Program-made: the position numbers and the translations under genes
Source: Phaeocystidibacter marisrubri
GTDB taxonomy: Bacteria; Bacteroidota; Bacteroidia; Flavobacteriales; Schleiferiaceae
Reading direction: 5' to 3'
Length of the DNA stretch: 64,000 bases
Assembly (NCBI RefSeq): GCF_008933165.1
Contig: NZ_WBVQ01000001.1
Coordinates: 1,302,001 to 1,366,000 of the forward strand
Shown: in pieces, positions 46,901 through 56,291 of the stretch
Position numbering within the stretch: position 1 is the stretch's first letter
Layout of the letters: each line of letters opens with the position of its first letter
Notes under the pieces: generated by a model
What the model saw: only the letters and a program-made list of their open reading frames with translations
Database searches by the model: none
Told to the model about the DNA's origin: nothing

Positions 46901-49094
46901 CAAAGCGAATTTGAATGGTAGACCCTGCATAAGAAGTAAGGTCTACAGTTGCCTCTAACCACGCAGCCGACTTAGAATTGTGTTGCTGGCCTGAAACACT
47001 CCACTCTGTTAACCAAGAAGTTCCGTCGAAAACTTGAACTTTTAGACTATTAATTTGAGGCCCAAACATGTGATACCAGAATGTAAGCTCTGGATTGGTC
47101 AATGGAGTCAAGTCGATGAGAGGTGAAGTCAATACCGCGGTATCACTTGCCCCCGGAATAAAACCACCATCCGTGTACATGTAGTCACTACCACTGTGCG
47201 CGGTATTTGGACCACTAGCAAAGTTGATAAAAGAAGGAGGTGAAGGTGTCCAATAATATCCGGTCTGATCGCTACTCGCACTCCAACATGGGTCGAGTCC
47301 ACCTTGAACACCAAAAGAACCTGGTGTAAATGAACTTCCCTCAAAACCTTCGGAAAATGGAGCACTGGAAGGGGCACATTCTGTGGTAACCGACAGAGGG
47401 CCAGTCCATAAACTTACTCCTATTGCACCACATGTATCTCTCATGTACACGTCATAAGTAGTTTGTGGCGTTAAACCTGTAAGTGTAAATGGATTAGATG
47501 TCACATTTTGCAGAGTTCCCGATCCTGGAGAAAAGCCAGGTGCACCATACTCAACCTGCCATGGTGAAGTACCTCCCGAGGTGAAAGAGAAAGTAGCTGT
47601 GGTGCTAGTTTGAGAGGTTAAAGTGAATGGATTGGGACGAGGACATGGAGGAGCTTCATCAATGCTCACATCGTCTATAGCAATGTTGGCCAAGAATGTA
47701 TTTCCATTGTTATAGCCTTTGAATCGGAGGAAGACTGTTTGATTGGCATAAGCACTCAACGAAATAGCCTCTTCAATCCAAGGGTCTGTTTTGCTGAATT
47801 GCTGCTGGCCTGAAATGGTTTGAAGCAACTGCCAGCCCCCTGTTCCTGTATTGATTTCAACCTCTAAACGATCGATGTTGGCTCCATACATGTGGTACCA
47901 ATAGCGCAACTCTGGGTTGGTTAAGGTTGATAGATCAATATGTGGTGAACGAAAGGATGCAGAAAGAGAAGTGCTCGAGAAACTGGTCCGATCACACATC
48001 ATCCACTTGGACGAATTGTGCCCTGTTGATGGTCCTGATTGTGTAAAAATAACGGCATTGGGTCCCGGAACCCATACATAGGGTGAGGGGGTACTTGGAG
48101 TTCGAATCCAACATGGATGAATGGACCCTACCTGTGTGGTAGAAGACGATGGTACAAAGGCTGGTCCCTCAAATCCTTCCGTCCATGGTGCGCTGATCAA
48201 TCCACACAGGGTATTGGTGAAAATAGGGCCATGCCATGGCCCCACGTTGCCTACCCCACAGCTATCTCTTACATAAAATCCATATTCCGTTCCTGGGTCT
48301 AATCCCGTTACGGTATAAGGACCGGATATTCCCGCATTCACCACGGTGGGTGTAACGGATCCGCCAGACACCTTAAAATACTTGATCAATGCACCAGTTG
48401 TGTTCGTTGAAAACCAATTGAGAGTAACCGATGTTTGGGTTCTCAATTGCACGTTTAGGTTGTTTGGGGTACTACATCCGTTTGCATCAATCACTGTAAT
48501 ATCATCCAATGCGATATTGCATTGTGTAACTGAACCCAAGCGACTCCCTACAAAGCGGAATCTTACGGTATCATTTAAGTAAGTAGTAAGGGATTGTACG
48601 CCTTCCGTCCATGGATCGGAATAACTATTATGAGTAATCCCAGTTGTACTTCCTAGCGTACTCCACGTGCTAGAACCATAGGCTTGAACTTGAACAATTA
48701 AAGAACCCACTCCAAATCCATACATGTGACGCCAATATCTCAGCTGTGGATTGATGGCTCCCGATAAATCTACCCAGGTGGTGATTAAACTCGCTTGAGT
48801 TTTTGAATTGAATACGCCACTGTGTTCTAAGAAAACATACTTGCCTGTTCCCGTAGTATGATCTCCAAGGGGGCCCGTGTTTGGCAATGGGGTTGTCCCT
48901 TGATTGGGACGCCAATAGAGATCGGTGATGCCATCTCTACTCCAGCAGGCATCAATGGAACCTGCATTCGGACTGGTAGAGGGAATAGCCCAATCTGTTG
49001 AGCTAAAACTTTCCGTAAATGGGAGTGACTCTATACATTGAGAATGCAATGCGACGGTAAAGAGTAAGAAAACGGATAGTAATATTGTTTTCAC
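43902..49094 (-). CDS. Giant secreted repeat protein (MAM-like, FN3, PKD domains; T9SS type A)
   Basis: 1730 residues with a signal peptide ending near LHSQ. Four repeats of about 276 residues (starting near 27, 303, 580 and 856) each hold a MAM/cleaved-adhesin-like jelly-roll with a YWxHMYG core followed by a fibronectin type III domain. A DLNNDGWNAGG-containing domain follows near 1124, then another FN3 and four PKD domains (about 1320-1640) with WDFGDG-type cores. The last about 75 residues are a type A type-IX secretion sorting domain (SLYPNPSSGSFTL, ending in YKRLVIQ). It is probably released or attached to the cell surface as an adhesin-like protein; the ligand is unknown. It is read leftward, away from DUF4159. 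Confidence 0.9.
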   Translation of the reverse strand: MKTILLSVFLLFTVALHSQCIESLPFTESFSSTDWAIPSTSPNAGSIDACWSRDGITDLYWRPNQGTTPLPNTGPLGDHTTGTGKYVFLEHSGVFNSKTQASLITTWVDLSGAINPQLRYWRHMYGFGVGSLIVQVQAYGSSTWSTLGSTTGITHNSYSDPWTEGVQSLTTYLNDTVRFRFVGSRLGSVTQCNIALDDITVIDANGCSTPNNLNVQLRTQTSVTLNWFSTNTTGALIKYFKVSGGSVTPTVVNAGISGPYTVTGLDPGTEYGFYVRDSCGVGNVGPWHGPIFTNTLCGLISAPWTEGFEGPAFVPSSSTTQVGSIHPCWIRTPSTPSPYVWVPGPNAVIFTQSGPSTGHNSSKWMMCDRTSFSSTSLSASFRSPHIDLSTLTNPELRYWYHMYGANIDRLEVEINTGTGGWQLLQTISGQQQFSKTDPWIEEAISLSAYANQTVFLRFKGYNNGNTFLANIAIDDVSIDEAPPCPRPNPFTLTSQTSTTATFSFTSGGTSPWQVEYGAPGFSPGSGTLQNVTSNPFTLTGLTPQTTYDVYMRDTCGAIGVSLWTGPLSVTTECAPSSAPFSEGFEGSSFTPGSFGVQGGLDPCWSASSDQTGYYWTPSPPSFINFASGPNTAHSGSDYMYTDGGFIPGASDTAVLTSPLIDLTPLTNPELTFWYHMFGPQINSLKVQVFDGTSWLTEWSVSGQQHNSKSAAWLEATVDLTSYAGSTIQIRFVGKRSSATGDDLRIAIDDVDIHEQPPCPKVTGFSFIGKSQTSINLVWNVASGTNWIIEYGYQGFSPGSGTVITGVTGSPYNVTGLSPSTAYDFYITRDCGTNGTSDVTGPLTVSTVCGPVAAPFVETFESPGWVKGTFFPDLGSLEPCWTRSDTTSFIWSVENLNTFPNNSGPDGDHTTGSGNYMYTDFRSTANVSTFLQMPNIDLSPLDTPELRFFYHMYGAAIDHLKVQVKTASSSWTDVWSRNGQQQTSSSASFNQAILNLSAYRGQIVMIRFVGQRLTSGFTNSEIAIDDISIDEKPQCPAPSGLTTTPVGVSAIQLSWTAGGGASTQIEYGPQGFSPGSGTLVNAPNNPFIVTGLSANTAYDFYVRDSCGTGGVSWANGPVSGTTYPCADACLYELILSDLNNDGWNAGGLNGLHVLEVTVDGTTTDYTLTSGSLKSFLVPICNNQPFSLKFTNNGFLSNQCGIIFKDPSGATLYSRNPSNAVLGTAVLYSDTGSCTTVCPDPVGLTANNITPISADILWSSISGDARIAYGPVGFTPGTPYQTGLATSYTLTGLTPGTTYDVYVQDTCTNGLVSGWVGPLRFTTLNCNPPSAAFTATASGLVATFDGSSSSSNVTTHTWYYGDGNSGGGMSNAHTYSSPGIYQVVLVVSNPCGILDSALQTLVVCGTPTAAFTSNKSGLNISLDASSSTGIGMSYAWDFGDGNTGTGLTTTHVYAAAGNYSVRLIVTDTCGSDDTSIVAYTICAPTLPVITYTTTGMTVNFDGSGSVNALTYDWYFGDGNSGTGVNPSHTYALNQNYTVTLTITNACGDTSLTDTVIALCTEPIAKWTYNIISSGGSGMLVQFDGTASIGTTYNWDFGDGGTASGTNFPTHTYTTPGLFYWVTLIVGNDCSDSDTMRYKLNQIGLEEVDNDEHSISLYPNPSSGSFTLKFDNPSQGRVVVNLLDVGGKSMIQDLPMEDQSESEFRVQVVVPPGVYMLQIVMADRIHYKRLVIQ
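45731..49020 (-). repeat. Four 276-residue protein repeats within the giant T9SS gene
   Basis: The MAM-like/FN3 unit recurs with an even spacing of about 828 bases (unit starts near 49013, 48185, 47355 and 46525). Recurring motifs are PxxExF at each start, YWYHMYG or FYHMYG in the middle, AIDDxxI near the end of the jelly-roll, and an FN3 with SPGSGT and DFYxRDxCG. The copies have diverged in sequence, so they are old duplications. Confidence 0.8.
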
Positions 49095-49223
49095 AGGCTA
49101 GTAGTTTAGATCGTTCTAATATACGGACTGTCAATACACTAAGGTTGCCCCACTGAGTATAAGGTAAGTAAATCCCTACACCAATTACTCCATGTATCCG
49201 TTGCTATTTTTACCTTTACCTCT

Positions 49224-49907
49224 ATGAAGAAAAAGCACTTCGTTGCCGCTATAGGCATATTCTCTGCCTTATTTCTCTGCTCTTTCAAACCTAGTCAGTA
49301 TGAAATTGCCGTGCTCAAGTACCGTGGAGGTGGGGATTGGTATGCCAATCCAACAGCCCTTACCAACTTGATAGAATTCTGTTCAAATGAGTTATCGATA
49401 GATTTGAATAAATCTTATCAAACCGTAGAGGCCGGATCTCAAGACCTATTCAACTACCCGTTCGTGCACATGACGGGTCACGGCAACGTTGAGTGGAACA
49501 ATCAAGAGCGAGAAAACTTGCGAAATTGGCTGAATGCTGGTGGCTTTCTCCACATCGATGACAATTATGGAATGGACAAGTACGTCCGCATTCAACTACA
49601 GCAACTTTTTCCCAACAACGAATTGCGTGAAATTGCCGCAGATCATCCCATTTTCCACCAACCTTTCGACCTACCTGAAGGATTGCCTAAAGTTCACGAA
49701 CACGATGGTGGATCCCCGCAAGCCTTTGGTATTTTCATTGAAGGTCGACTGGCAGTCTTCTATTCCTTTGAAAGTGATTTGGGCGATGGATGGGAAGATC
49801 CTGAAGTGCATAACGACCCTGCTCCCCTTCGACAAAAAGCGCTGAAAATGGGTGCGAATTTGATATCTTACGCTTTTAACGGTGCAGTCTATGTTCAAAA
49901 CCACTGA
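49224..49907 (+). CDS. DUF4159 domain protein, exported
   Basis: 227 residues with an N-terminal hydrophobic signal (about 7-20). The DUF4159 core has LKYRGGGDWYANPTALTNL, PFVHMTGHGNVEW, GGFLHIDDNYG and LPEGLPKVHEHDGG. This domain occurs in Bacteroidota as an exported protein of unknown function, and has been compared with the amidotransferase-like fold. It is divergent from the giant gene (129 bases apart), and a TACCTTTA near-match to the -7 element lies five bases before its ATG. It overlaps the AI-2E family gene by 17 bases. Confidence 0.87.
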   Translation: MKKKHFVAAIGIFSALFLCSFKPSQYEIAVLKYRGGGDWYANPTALTNLIEFCSNELSIDLNKSYQTVEAGSQDLFNYPFVHMTGHGNVEWNNQERENLRNWLNAGGFLHIDDNYGMDKYVRIQLQQLFPNNELREIAADHPIFHQPFDLPEGLPKVHEHDGGSPQAFGIFIEGRLAVFYSFESDLGDGWEDPEVHNDPAPLRQKALKMGANLISYAFNGAVYVQNH

Positions 49908-50988
49908 GCTCGTAAAATCGGTATTTCAACTCCTCTTTTGGGCGGCCATCGCTTGGCTGGTATATACCGTAAGAGGAATGCTGGTCTACCTTGTGGTTGG
50001 AGCCATTCTAACCGTGATGGGTAAGCCCATTGTTCGAAACCTACACAAGCTCCAAATTGGTAAATTCCGTTTGCCCCTTTGGATTTGCTCCATTCTTACC
50101 ATCATCATTTTTGCAGGCATTATAGTTGGAGGAGCTTCTCTTCTCATACCAGAATTGGTGAGTGAAATCACTATGCTTTCCAAAATCGATTACAACTCGG
50201 TTTTCAAGCATTTTGAGGGAAGCATCACTTCGGTACAAACGCTGATGCAGGATTGGAATATTTTGCCAGAAGTCTCTGAATCTGATTTGCGAGAATCCCT
50301 GGCGGAAATATTCAACCTACACACCATTCGTTCCACTTTTGGAACTTTGGTTGGCGGACTAGGCAATGTTGGAATTGCAATCTTCTCTATCATTTTCATC
50401 CTCTTCTTTTTCTTAAAAGAGGAACGCTTGGCAGATGCGTTCATCGAGAATTTTGTGAACGCGAAATACACGAAAAGTGTAGAATCAGTTATCCCAAAGG
50501 TGAAGAAAACTCTCACACGTTACTTCATCGGTTTAACCATTCAATTGTCGGTTATCTTCACATTGGTCTACCTTGGTCTAAGTTTGATAGGAATCGAAAA
50601 TGCGGTGGTCATTGCACTATTTGCAGCCACGATGAATGTCATTCCTTACATCGGACCCATTATTGGAATTGGTTTCGGACTTGTGCTTGGCTTAGGACAA
50701 GAGTTGGCCATTGATCCTAGTATAGATATCCTACTGACTTCTGGAAAGATTCTGATGGTGTTTATCATTATCCAATTGTTGGACAACATCGTATCCCAAC
50801 CACTGATCTTTTCAAACAGCATCAACGCACACCCACTCGAAATATTCATTGTGATTTCCATTGCAGGAACATTAGCAGGAATTGCGGGAATGGTGATTGC
50901 TGTGCCTCTTTACTCCGTACTCAGAATCATTGCTAAGGAATCTAAAGTGAATGTAAAGTTCATTGAGACCTTAAGTAAAAACGCCTAG
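49891..50988 (+). CDS. AI-2E family (UPF0118) membrane transporter
   Basis: 365 residues, about eight hydrophobic segments in the usual arrangement: two helices near the N-terminus, a soluble middle segment (about 90-145), then a cluster of helices with the conserved NVIPYIGPIIGIGFG. Family members have been linked to AI-2 export or to ion antiport; the name does not fix the substrate here. A GTG at 49882 could add three residues; the ATG at 49891 is preferred. It overlaps the DUF4159 gene and is followed by a methyltransferase gene after one base, so the three form an operon. Confidence 0.9.
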   Translation: MFKTTELVKSVFQLLFWAAIAWLVYTVRGMLVYLVVGAILTVMGKPIVRNLHKLQIGKFRLPLWICSILTIIIFAGIIVGGASLLIPELVSEITMLSKIDYNSVFKHFEGSITSVQTLMQDWNILPEVSESDLRESLAEIFNLHTIRSTFGTLVGGLGNVGIAIFSIIFILFFFLKEERLADAFIENFVNAKYTKSVESVIPKVKKTLTRYFIGLTIQLSVIFTLVYLGLSLIGIENAVVIALFAATMNVIPYIGPIIGIGFGLVLGLGQELAIDPSIDILLTSGKILMVFIIIQLLDNIVSQPLIFSNSINAHPLEIFIVISIAGTLAGIAGMVIAVPLYSVLRIIAKESKVNVKFIETLSKNA

Positions 50989-50989
50989 A

Positions 50990-52156
50990 ATGCTGCCATT
51001 CTCACCGGATGAACTCCGTGACTTCATTCAGAAGAACGAACACACACGTCCTGCGGATATCATTCTAAGAGTGAAAGCTGAAGATCGAGAGAAGACAAAA
51101 TCGCTCATTGAACAGATGGATGCCAGAAAACGCCTGGCCGACAAAGTTCCAGAATGGGCTGAACGGTTTGACCTCTTTCTTCCTCCTGCTTCAAACTTGG
51201 CTCAGGCCAGCAATACAGAAACAGCGGAATACAAAGCACAAGACGTCATTGGCAGGCTGTTAGACCTCACCGCTGGTTCGGGGATCGATGGTTGGAAAAT
51301 GGGAGGGAAAGCAGATACTTTCACTGCTGTTGACCCCAATTCAGAATTGGCCAAACGCACGTCGTACAACCTACAAACTCTCGGCATTCCCCACGAATTT
51401 CACATCTGTACCGCCGAAGAGTTTGTCGCAAGTTGCACGGAAAAATACGATTGGATTTACCTCGACCCTTCCCGAAAAACAGAAGGCGGCTCTAAAGCGG
51501 TCGCTCTACACCGAATGCTTCCAGACGTGCCAAGCATTTGGAAGCAAATCCATGAAATTGCAACGCATGTGAAGATGAAACTCTCCCCTCTCTTCGATTT
51601 GCGAGTTATAGAATTGGAACTTCCCTACGTCTATAAAATTGAAGTCTTGGCCAAAAAAGGAGAAGTCAAAGAGATTGTCACTACTTCTTCCAAAACTAAT
51701 TCCACCGACCTTTCCATTACGGCTGCAGAATTGGCCCATGGTAGAGAGTGGTCATATACCGCAAAAAGAAGTGACCTCGGAGAAAAACCAGAACAAGCTA
51801 AGAGTTGGGGAAAATATTTATACGATCCATCTGCTGCCTTGAATAAGGCCGGATTATCGGATCACTACGCATATAAACACGGATTGTGTCGCGTTATGAA
51901 TAACGTCCCACTCTACACGCATTCCGAGCTGTTGCCAGCGTATCCGGGAAGAATATTTGAAATCATTGAAACGGGTAAGCCATTCAAATTAAAGAACCTA
52001 CCCAAACGATTGAGCATTGTAACGCGTAATTACTTCGACAAACCAGAGATGATTCGCAAACGACTAAAAGCCGGTGAGAGCGACGATGATTTTTTGTTCG
52101 CCGTCTCAGAAAATCGGAAAAATGCCGTTTTCATTTACGCGACGAAAGTGGTCTGA
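50990..52156 (+). CDS. Class I SAM-dependent methyltransferase with THUMP-like domain
   Basis: 388 residues. The SAM site is LLDLTAGSGIDGWKM (near residue 90), with the acidic ribose-binding residue in AVDPNSELA and the catalytic-region motif YLDPSRK. The C-terminal about 150 residues match the THUMP-like/ferredoxin-like region of the PG_1098 family. An RNA-modifying role is the usual expectation for this family, but the target is not known. It starts one base after the AI-2E family stop and ends the three-gene operon. Confidence 0.85.
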   Translation: MLPFSPDELRDFIQKNEHTRPADIILRVKAEDREKTKSLIEQMDARKRLADKVPEWAERFDLFLPPASNLAQASNTETAEYKAQDVIGRLLDLTAGSGIDGWKMGGKADTFTAVDPNSELAKRTSYNLQTLGIPHEFHICTAEEFVASCTEKYDWIYLDPSRKTEGGSKAVALHRMLPDVPSIWKQIHEIATHVKMKLSPLFDLRVIELELPYVYKIEVLAKKGEVKEIVTTSSKTNSTDLSITAAELAHGREWSYTAKRSDLGEKPEQAKSWGKYLYDPSAALNKAGLSDHYAYKHGLCRVMNNVPLYTHSELLPAYPGRIFEIIETGKPFKLKNLPKRLSIVTRNYFDKPEMIRKRLKAGESDDDFLFAVSENRKNAVFIYATKVV

Positions 52157-52226
52157 AACACAAACAAATGGTACGCTCATTGTATAGCAGGCAGCTAAAT
52201 GACAAATCCATCGTACATTAGTTATA

Positions 52227-55200
52227 ATGCGTAAGTTCTATTTACTCTTATTTGTTTTGATGACCCCGCTCGTTTTGAGTGCACAGTTCCGTGCCTCGAA
52301 CTTGAGTCCGCATGCTGCTTTTGAATGGAACAAAGGGCAGTGGGAAGAAGACTTCGACTTCAAACTAAAACTCAAAGCGGGTGCTCTCTTTTTTGAAGAT
52401 GGAGGGTACAGCGCACGAATTCAAAACCCAGATCAGCTTGAGCGCATATTGGACCATTCTCATGGTGAAGAAGATCATCATGGTCCACTTGTTCCATTCG
52501 AGAAGATACAAGAGGTGGCCTATCGAGTTCAATACATCAACGCCAACTCAGATGCGGTAAAACAAGGCTCTTACCCTTTTCATCATTATACGAACTATTT
52601 CATTGGCAACGATCCTAACAAGTGGGCTGCTAATGTTCCATTATATGGAGTAGTCACGTATGCGGATTTTTATCCCAATACCGACTATCGACTCTACTCT
52701 TCTGACGATCACTTCAAATACGACTTTGTTGTAAAACCGGGAGGAGACCCTTCACAAATCCAATGGAGAGTTGAGGGTACAACCATGGAATTGGTGGGTG
52801 ATCAACTTCATTACAAGGCTCCTTTTGGAGATATTGAAGAATGGAAACCTGTAGCCTATCAAGAAATCAACGGAAACCTCATTAACGTTGAAGTCGAGTT
52901 CTCATTGTCGACAGACGGAATTGCGTCCTTCACATTAGGCGAATACGATCCTTCCTATGAATTGGTCATTGACCCCGTTATTGTTTTTGCCACGTTCTCA
53001 GGCTCTTCGGCCGACAATTGGGGATTCACCGCAACTTACGGCCCTGATGGAAGCTTGTACGGTGGTGGTATCACCTTTGGAGTAGGATATCCAACCAATA
53101 CAGGTTCATTTGACCCGTCGTTCAACAACGGCCCAATCAGCGGTGCCTCCTACACGGACGCTACTATTTCAAAGTACTCTTCAGATGGCAAAACACTGGT
53201 CTATGCCACCTATCTGGGAGGAGCCGAATGTGATCAACCGCACTCCATGATTGTAAATAGTGCTAACCAGTTGGTAGTTTTCGGACTTACAGGCTCTAAC
53301 GATTTCCCTACGAATGCCAATTCGGCCCAATCCACTTTTGGAGGCGGACCTGTTACCTATCCCTTCAAACAACAGGACGCGAACAATTATCACTTTCGCT
53401 TCCCAATTGGAACCGATGCATACATTGCAATTTTAAGTGCCAACGGACAAAACTTGGTGGGATCCTCCTATATCGGTGGATCGGGAAGAGATGCAGCCAA
53501 CACCCGAATTCAACGAAACTACGGCGATGCCAGTCGTGGGGAAGTCGTATTAGATGCCAACGACAATATCTACATCGTCACCTCTACTCAGAGCGCCGAC
53601 TATCCTTTGGTGAACTCTACCATTGGAGGAAATGCTGGAGGAGCCGATGTGGGGATTACTAAACTCAGCCCAAATGCCAACACTTTCCTGTGGAGCACCA
53701 TGTATGGAGGCCCTGGTGACGATCAAGGGTATGGCATCAAAGTAGCGAATAACGGAGATGTTTACTTTACTGGTGGTACAACCAGCACTGGACTCCCGGG
53801 TTCTGCAAACGGATACAACCCAACGTACAACGGGGGAACAGATGGTTTTTTAGCTCGATTCGATGCCTCGGCAAATATTCAAAGCGCGACATACCTCGGG
53901 ACAAGTTCTTATGACCAGAGCTTCTTTGTAGATATCGATAAGAACAATGCGATTTACGTCTTTGGTCAAACGCTGGGAAACTACCCTATCACGCAAGGAA
54001 CATGGACCTTTGGCAACAGCCGACTCTTTATTCACAAGTTTAACCCATCCCTCACAACTACCATTTTTAGCACCGCCTTTGGATCTACCAACGGTGGAAT
54101 GAGTTTAGTGCCAACGGCCTTTAATGTAGACGACTGTTTGAATATCCTCTTGAGTGGTTGGGGTGGAGTAGTCAATAGAAGCACAGGATTCTTGGGTGGA
54201 AGTACAGGTGGTTTGCCCATAACTGCCGATGCCGCACAAGCGAGCACAGATGGCAGTGATTTCTATTTTATGTCACTCAGTTACAATGCAACCGCACTGA
54301 GCTATTCCACCTACTTTGGGGGAAGTAACAACGAACACGTAGATGGTGGTACGAGTCGCTTTTCTCCAGACGGACAGATCTACCAAGCAGTTTGTGCAGG
54401 TTGTAACGGAAGTAATGATTTTCCGGTCACCCCAGGAGCCTACAGTACCACCAATCGAAGTAGCAACTGTAATCTGGGGAATGTGAAGTTCGACTTTGAA
54501 GTAAGCATTGAAGCAGCTGCTGACGTAGACTACGATTCCGATGTAGATACCATATGCAACACGCTCGAAGTTCAATTCACCAACGGCAGTAGAAATGCCA
54601 ATGTCTACGAGTGGGATTTTGGAAATGGACAAACCTCTACCGCTCGAGAGCCCAACGTGAGCTACACCAATTTTGGAACGTACAACGTCCGTCTAATTGC
54701 CATAGATACCATTTGTGACATTAGTGATACAGCCTACTTGAGTATTTCACACACCCAGGGAATTGATCCATTGGCCGACTTCGACGTAAGTTACACTGTG
54801 TGTGATCAATCGCGAACCGTCCAGCTGCAAAACAATAGTCGCCGGGCCACCAATTACATTTGGGATTTTGGCAATGGAACGCGTCAGTTTACCCCCTCTC
54901 CTACTACATATTCCTATCCGGCTGAAGGTAGATATACCATCACCTTAATCGCTCAAGACACAGTTTGTGACAAAGCCGATACCGCTACCGTTGTGGTGAA
55001 TTTCAACACCAATATCCCCGCACCTATCGTGCATATCACACCGAGCTCCTGCGACAATGGAAAGTTCGATGTTTGGTACGAAAACGACTCATCCTATTAC
55101 CGTTACAAATGGGAATGGGAAGATGGCACGATTGAATACGCCAAGTTCCCAAAAGGGAAAGTGCCGCGTTCAGGGGTACAGGTCGTAAAACTCACCATCA

Positions 55201-55526
55201 TTGATGATGTCTGTAATCAGAAGTTCGACTATTCGTTCACCTTGGATATTACGAGAATCGACAATAGAATTTACATTCCAAACGCCTTCTCTCCTAATGG
55301 AGACGGAATAAATGACGTACTTCTCTTAAAGGGAAATACATGTTTGGAAAATACCAAGTTCACCATCTTTAATAGATGGGGTCAAGAGGTTTTTGAAACC
55401 ACGCAACCCTTTGCAGAATTCTGGTCGGGAAATTTCAGCGATGGCAACATCAAGGAAGACACGTATACATATGTCTTTATCTCCGAAGATGGAACGAAAG
55501 TAGGCTATGTAACCGTTCTTCCATAG
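52227..55526 (+). CDS. Large secreted SBBP-repeat/PKD protein with T9SS type B (gliding-associated) C-terminal domain
   Basis: 1099 residues. Signal peptide 1-19. Residues about 30-250 match the DUF7948-type N-terminal domain (AAFEWNKGQWEEDF, then YNxxGNDPxKW-like). About 255-760 contains SBBP-type beta-propeller repeats (YATYLGGAECDQPHSM, SSYIGGSGRDAANT, YLGTSSYDQSF). Two PKD domains (about 771-841 and 851-921) precede a beta domain and the gliding-motility-associated C-terminal domain (about 1013-1099), with IPNAFSPNGDGINDVL, FNRWGQEVFE and a VTVLP end. Such proteins leave the cell through type IX secretion and stay near the surface. Function is unknown. Confidence 0.9.
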   Translation: MRKFYLLLFVLMTPLVLSAQFRASNLSPHAAFEWNKGQWEEDFDFKLKLKAGALFFEDGGYSARIQNPDQLERILDHSHGEEDHHGPLVPFEKIQEVAYRVQYINANSDAVKQGSYPFHHYTNYFIGNDPNKWAANVPLYGVVTYADFYPNTDYRLYSSDDHFKYDFVVKPGGDPSQIQWRVEGTTMELVGDQLHYKAPFGDIEEWKPVAYQEINGNLINVEVEFSLSTDGIASFTLGEYDPSYELVIDPVIVFATFSGSSADNWGFTATYGPDGSLYGGGITFGVGYPTNTGSFDPSFNNGPISGASYTDATISKYSSDGKTLVYATYLGGAECDQPHSMIVNSANQLVVFGLTGSNDFPTNANSAQSTFGGGPVTYPFKQQDANNYHFRFPIGTDAYIAILSANGQNLVGSSYIGGSGRDAANTRIQRNYGDASRGEVVLDANDNIYIVTSTQSADYPLVNSTIGGNAGGADVGITKLSPNANTFLWSTMYGGPGDDQGYGIKVANNGDVYFTGGTTSTGLPGSANGYNPTYNGGTDGFLARFDASANIQSATYLGTSSYDQSFFVDIDKNNAIYVFGQTLGNYPITQGTWTFGNSRLFIHKFNPSLTTTIFSTAFGSTNGGMSLVPTAFNVDDCLNILLSGWGGVVNRSTGFLGGSTGGLPITADAAQASTDGSDFYFMSLSYNATALSYSTYFGGSNNEHVDGGTSRFSPDGQIYQAVCAGCNGSNDFPVTPGAYSTTNRSSNCNLGNVKFDFEVSIEAAADVDYDSDVDTICNTLEVQFTNGSRNANVYEWDFGNGQTSTAREPNVSYTNFGTYNVRLIAIDTICDISDTAYLSISHTQGIDPLADFDVSYTVCDQSRTVQLQNNSRRATNYIWDFGNGTRQFTPSPTTYSYPAEGRYTITLIAQDTVCDKADTATVVVNFNTNIPAPIVHITPSSCDNGKFDVWYENDSSYYRYKWEWEDGTIEYAKFPKGKVPRSGVQVVKLTIIDDVCNQKFDYSFTLDITRIDNRIYIPNAFSPNGDGINDVLLLKGNTCLENTKFTIFNRWGQEVFETTQPFAEFWSGNFSDGNIKEDTYTYVFISEDGTKVGYVTVLP

Positions 55527-55577
55527 CTGGAATTACCGTTTGCTTACTATCTTGCCTCAAATTTAGAACCCATAGAT

Positions 55578-56213
55578 ATGGCAGACTTAATCAAGAATCT
55601 ATTGGCCGGGAACCGCAAGTTTGTTGAGGAAACAAACGCGAAACACCCTGAACTTTTCAAAGAATTAGCTGAAGGACAAAGTCCTGAATTTCTTTGGATT
55701 GGTTGTGCCGATAGCCGTGTTCCTGCTACAGAAATCACTGATACTACACCTGGCTCCATCTTCGTTCATCGAAATATTGCCAATATGGTTGTGCATTCAG
55801 ATGCCAACATGTTGTCGGTTGTATTTTACGCTGTAAAAGTGCTAAAAGTGAAACACATCATTGTATGTGGTCACTACGGTTGTGGCGGTGTAAAAGCAGC
55901 CATGGGTAACGATAGTATCGGATTCATTGATGGTTGGTTGAACCACATCAAAGACGTAAAACGTCTTCACAAAAATGAACTTGCTAAGCTCAATGAAGCA
56001 GATCAGTTCAGACGTTTTGTTGAACTGAACGTTATGGAGCAAGTCCAAAATATGGCCAGAATTCCATTTATCCAGGAAAGTTGGAATGAGGGTGAATACC
56101 CGTACATCCACGGTTGGGTATACGACGTAGCTGATGGCTTGATTCGAGATATGGATTGTACCGTATCTAGTGGCGCAGATCTCGATGAAATGTTTGTCTA
56201 CAATAACGACTAA
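55578..56213 (+). CDS. Beta-class carbonic anhydrase
   Basis: 211 residues, the usual length. Zinc ligands are Cys43, His99 and Cys102, and the Asp45/Arg47 dyad is in CADSRVPATEI; HYGCGGV forms the second metal loop. The enzyme interconverts CO2 and bicarbonate in the cytoplasm and would supply bicarbonate to carboxylases such as AccC. It follows the giant secreted gene by 51 bases and has its own terminator. Confidence 0.95.
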   Translation: MADLIKNLLAGNRKFVEETNAKHPELFKELAEGQSPEFLWIGCADSRVPATEITDTTPGSIFVHRNIANMVVHSDANMLSVVFYAVKVLKVKHIIVCGHYGCGGVKAAMGNDSIGFIDGWLNHIKDVKRLHKNELAKLNEADQFRRFVELNVMEQVQNMARIPFIQESWNEGEYPYIHGWVYDVADGLIRDMDCTVSSGADLDEMFVYNND

Positions 56214-56218
56214 GCGAA

Positions 56219-56245
56219 GGAGAGCAATAGCTCTCCTTTTTTTTT
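56219..56245 (+). terminator. Intrinsic terminator of the carbonic anhydrase gene
   Basis: GGAGAGC (56219-56225) pairs with GCTCTCC (56230-56236) over an AATA loop, followed by nine T residues. Confidence 0.92.
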
Positions 56246-56291
56246 GCTCTTAGAAAGGTCATCTCCTCTACTTTCCAAATTCAGACAATAA

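Noticed and set aside
45731-49020. CRISPR-like or DNA-level repeat array
   Set aside because: The regularity is at protein level (276-residue units with diverged DNA), not short identical DNA repeats with spacers.
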